From a virus, in the IMG/VR virus record IMGVR_UViG_3300035180_001778, positions 1 to 64,000 of that record: DNA of 64,000 nucleotides. One strand, 5' to 3'. Below are positions 62,758-64,000 of the stretch, piece by piece. The notes beneath the pieces are model-generated. The model ran no database searches. It was not told the DNA's origin and saw nothing but the letters and a program-made list of their open reading frames with translations. The stretch's first letter is position 1; each line of letters opens with the position of its first letter. The position numbers and the translations under genes were made by a program.

Positions 62758-63125
62758 GCTTCCACCACTGCCGGAATCAGGAGGTCTTGAGGCGTGAACT
62801 GCTCCTCGAACTTCTTGAGGATGGGGAACGCCGTTGCTGCGTCATCTTCGAACGACCGACGCACGTCGTAAAGCGCATTCCGGAAGGAATTCTCTATGAC
62901 GTGCGTCAGGATGGCTTTTTGAGGAGGATCCGAGAGATCCCAGGTCTTGAGGTGCCCCACCCACTCGGCGTGAGCGGACTTCTCGATGTCGTCTTCCAAC
63001 CCGAGCATGCGATGGTAGGGACCGATGTCCCCCTCCTCTCGACTTCTCGGGAGGTAGACAGTCCTTCGAGCCAGACTGCGAAGAAGGCGTTGGGCGAGGT
63101 GTTGAGCGAGAAGAGCGGAGGGCAT
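62754..63125 (-). CDS. Hypothetical helical protein, 123 aa
   Basis: MPSALLAQHLAQRLLRSLAR, an amphipathic Arg/Leu helix resembling the R-x-L-A-R motif of the 49960-55852 cluster, then mostly helical sequence. First gene of the operon 63125-60404. Function unknown. Confidence 0.65.
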   Translation of the reverse strand: MPSALLAQHLAQRLLRSLARRTVYLPRSREEGDIGPYHRMLGLEDDIEKSAHAEWVGHLKTWDLSDPPQKAILTHVIENSFRNALYDVRRSFEDDAATAFPILKKFEEQFTPQDLLIPAVVEA

Positions 63126-63170
63126 CGCCTATACTGACACCGAATCCGCTCCCAAGCAGAGAGGGATCGT

Positions 63171-63965
63171 TCAGCCGCCGAAAGGACCGCCGAGTTCGAG
63201 GCCGGCATCCTTGAGGACGTCGTCCGTGCTCTTGCGCTTCACGACGGACGCCTTGGGAGTCGTGGCGGGAGCCTCGTCTTCGACGGGAGCTGCCTTCACT
63301 TCCGATTCCGCCTTCTTGTCTTCGTCCGAGGACGCCTTGACAGGCTCGACGGCAGCCTTGGGCGAGCTGCCCTTGGCGAGCTTCTGCGCGACGAGGGCAG
63401 GGGGAGCCTCGTACGAGGACACGACGCGATAGAAGCCGCGTCCCTTGGCCGGGACCTTCTCGAAGGTCTCCTTGGCCGAGGAGAGGGTGTACGAGATGTA
63501 TCCTCGCGGGTTGTCCGAGAAGGGCAACCAGCCCATCTCCTTCATCTCCGTGAAGAGGGTGTCCGCGTTCACGATGCGATCCCCAGCCGTGACTGCCATG
63601 GCGTCGTGCAGCTTGGGACGATCCCCATTGGCCACCTGGCGACGGCCTTCCGCGGCTCGGCTCATGCCCGCCACCTTGGGCTTCGGGTCTGCGGCGGACT
63701 CGTCCTTGGCCTTCGGCTTGCGACCCGGCTTGCCCTTCGGCTTCACAGGTTCCGGAGTGCTCGTGGCATCCTCCGTTGCAGCCTTCGGCTTGCGGCCGGG
63801 CTTGCCCTTGGGGGCCGCTGCGGGAGCTGCTGAGGCCGACGATCCGTCACCGAAGATTTCGACGAACTTCGTCACCTTGTCCGCGGCCTTCACCGCTTCG
63901 GCCTGCTTCGTGGCAACTTCGGCCTGAAGCTCGGATAGGGTGCTCTCGTACGTGATCTTGTTCAT
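63171..63965 (-). CDS. DNA-binding protein with AT-hooks and winged helix-like core
   Basis: 264 residues. Two AT-hook-like blocks, each KGKPGRKPKA (about residues 53-62 and 77-86), lie in a basic linker. Residues 112-180 resemble a winged helix (GDRPKLHDAMAVTAGDRIVN ... NPRGYISYTLSSAKETFEKV). The tail is Lys/Ala/Glu-rich and probably disordered. Likely an abundant nucleoid-type or transcription protein. GGAG lies 11 bp before the ATG. Confidence 0.75.
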   Translation of the reverse strand: MNKITYESTLSELQAEVATKQAEAVKAADKVTKFVEIFGDGSSASAAPAAAPKGKPGRKPKAATEDATSTPEPVKPKGKPGRKPKAKDESAADPKPKVAGMSRAAEGRRQVANGDRPKLHDAMAVTAGDRIVNADTLFTEMKEMGWLPFSDNPRGYISYTLSSAKETFEKVPAKGRGFYRVVSSYEAPPALVAQKLAKGSSPKAAVEPVKASSDEDKKAESEVKAAPVEDEAPATTPKASVVKRKSTDDVLKDAGLELGGPFGG

Positions 63966-64000
63966 ATTGGGATGATCTCCAGATGCACATGCCGTCTCTC

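Noticed and set aside
1-64000. CRISPR arrays, rRNA and tRNA genes, insertion sequences
   Set aside because: No regularly spaced repeat series, no cloverleaf with conserved T-arm, and no transposase or terminal inverted repeats were seen by eye; a tRNAscan run would settle the tRNA point.

Overview
The window looks like an interior stretch of a large, high-GC, double-stranded DNA phage genome. The support is about 95 mostly small, tightly packed genes, many joined by 4-bp ATGA or GTGA stop/start overlaps. Recognisable phage-type genes include a deoxynucleoside monophosphate kinase, an endolysin, a lytic transglycosylase, two HNH endonucleases, an N6-adenine methyltransferase, RNase HII and a type IB topoisomerase. 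No terminase, capsid, tail, polymerase or tRNA gene was recognised, so the full genome must be much larger; a phage-like megaplasmid cannot be excluded. A lipoprotein with a long Ser/Gly linker (4004-4690) and a second small lipoprotein recall Myxococcota (Polyangia-type) surface proteins, so such a host is my best inference.

Layout. 1-7250: small unknown genes, a Ser-rich lipoprotein and a stand-alone Ycf46-like N-domain. 7227-13720: a 2H phosphoesterase, an ABC-type ATPase, a PEP-utiliser mobile-domain protein and a P-loop kinase. 13717-16585: a leftward operon with two topoisomerase-type zinc proteins. 16752-20209: a cell-wall/lysis block (lytic transglycosylase, endolysin, two-helix membrane protein) next to a pseudokinase. 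20209-27715: adenylosuccinate synthetase, HNH, NudC-like Nudix, a von Willebrand A (vWA) protein, nicotinamide phosphoribosyltransferase and Nudix-winged-helix. 27800-31111: a tandem family of small tagged proteins, an S24-like protein and the dNMP kinase. 31152-40518: a secreted vWA protein, membrane proteins, a GT51 peptidoglycan glycosyltransferase and many tiny genes. 40600-49976: an unknown 771-residue protein, a run of rightward zinc proteins, RNase HII and a methyltransferase. 49960-55852: a leftward cluster of metalloprotease, topoisomerase IB, metalloprotease and a putative ADP-ribosyltransferase. 55922-63965: small paralogues, DHH phosphoesterase, macro domain, SLOG (DUF2493), YkgJ-like protein and an AT-hook/winged-helix protein. 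No stretch longer than about 210 bases lacks a gene.

Two genome-wide signals stand out. First, about 17 otherwise unrelated proteins carry the same short acidic tag at the C-terminus (consensus about T-[AN]-W-x-x-[IL]-L-x-D-D or T-W-x-x-x-L-L-x-D-D), and two carry it near the N-terminus. I know of no description of it; it behaves like a sorting, packaging or hub-binding peptide. Second, about 24 promoters share one architecture: TTGATC, a 16-bp spacer, TGTAG(G/A), and usually a start codon only 6-7 bp further on. That implies leaderless mRNAs.

A third theme is NAD and ADP-ribose metabolism (NadV, two Nudix proteins, putative ADP-ribosyltransferase, macro domain, SLOG), which fits a phage that spends, repairs and protects NAD during infection.

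Caution on sequence quality: at least eight genes are broken by single-base changes in G or C runs, and restoring one base rebuilds a full protein whose stop overlaps the next start. I therefore treat most frameshifts as assembly errors, and the coordinates of those genes are given for the reconstructed gene.
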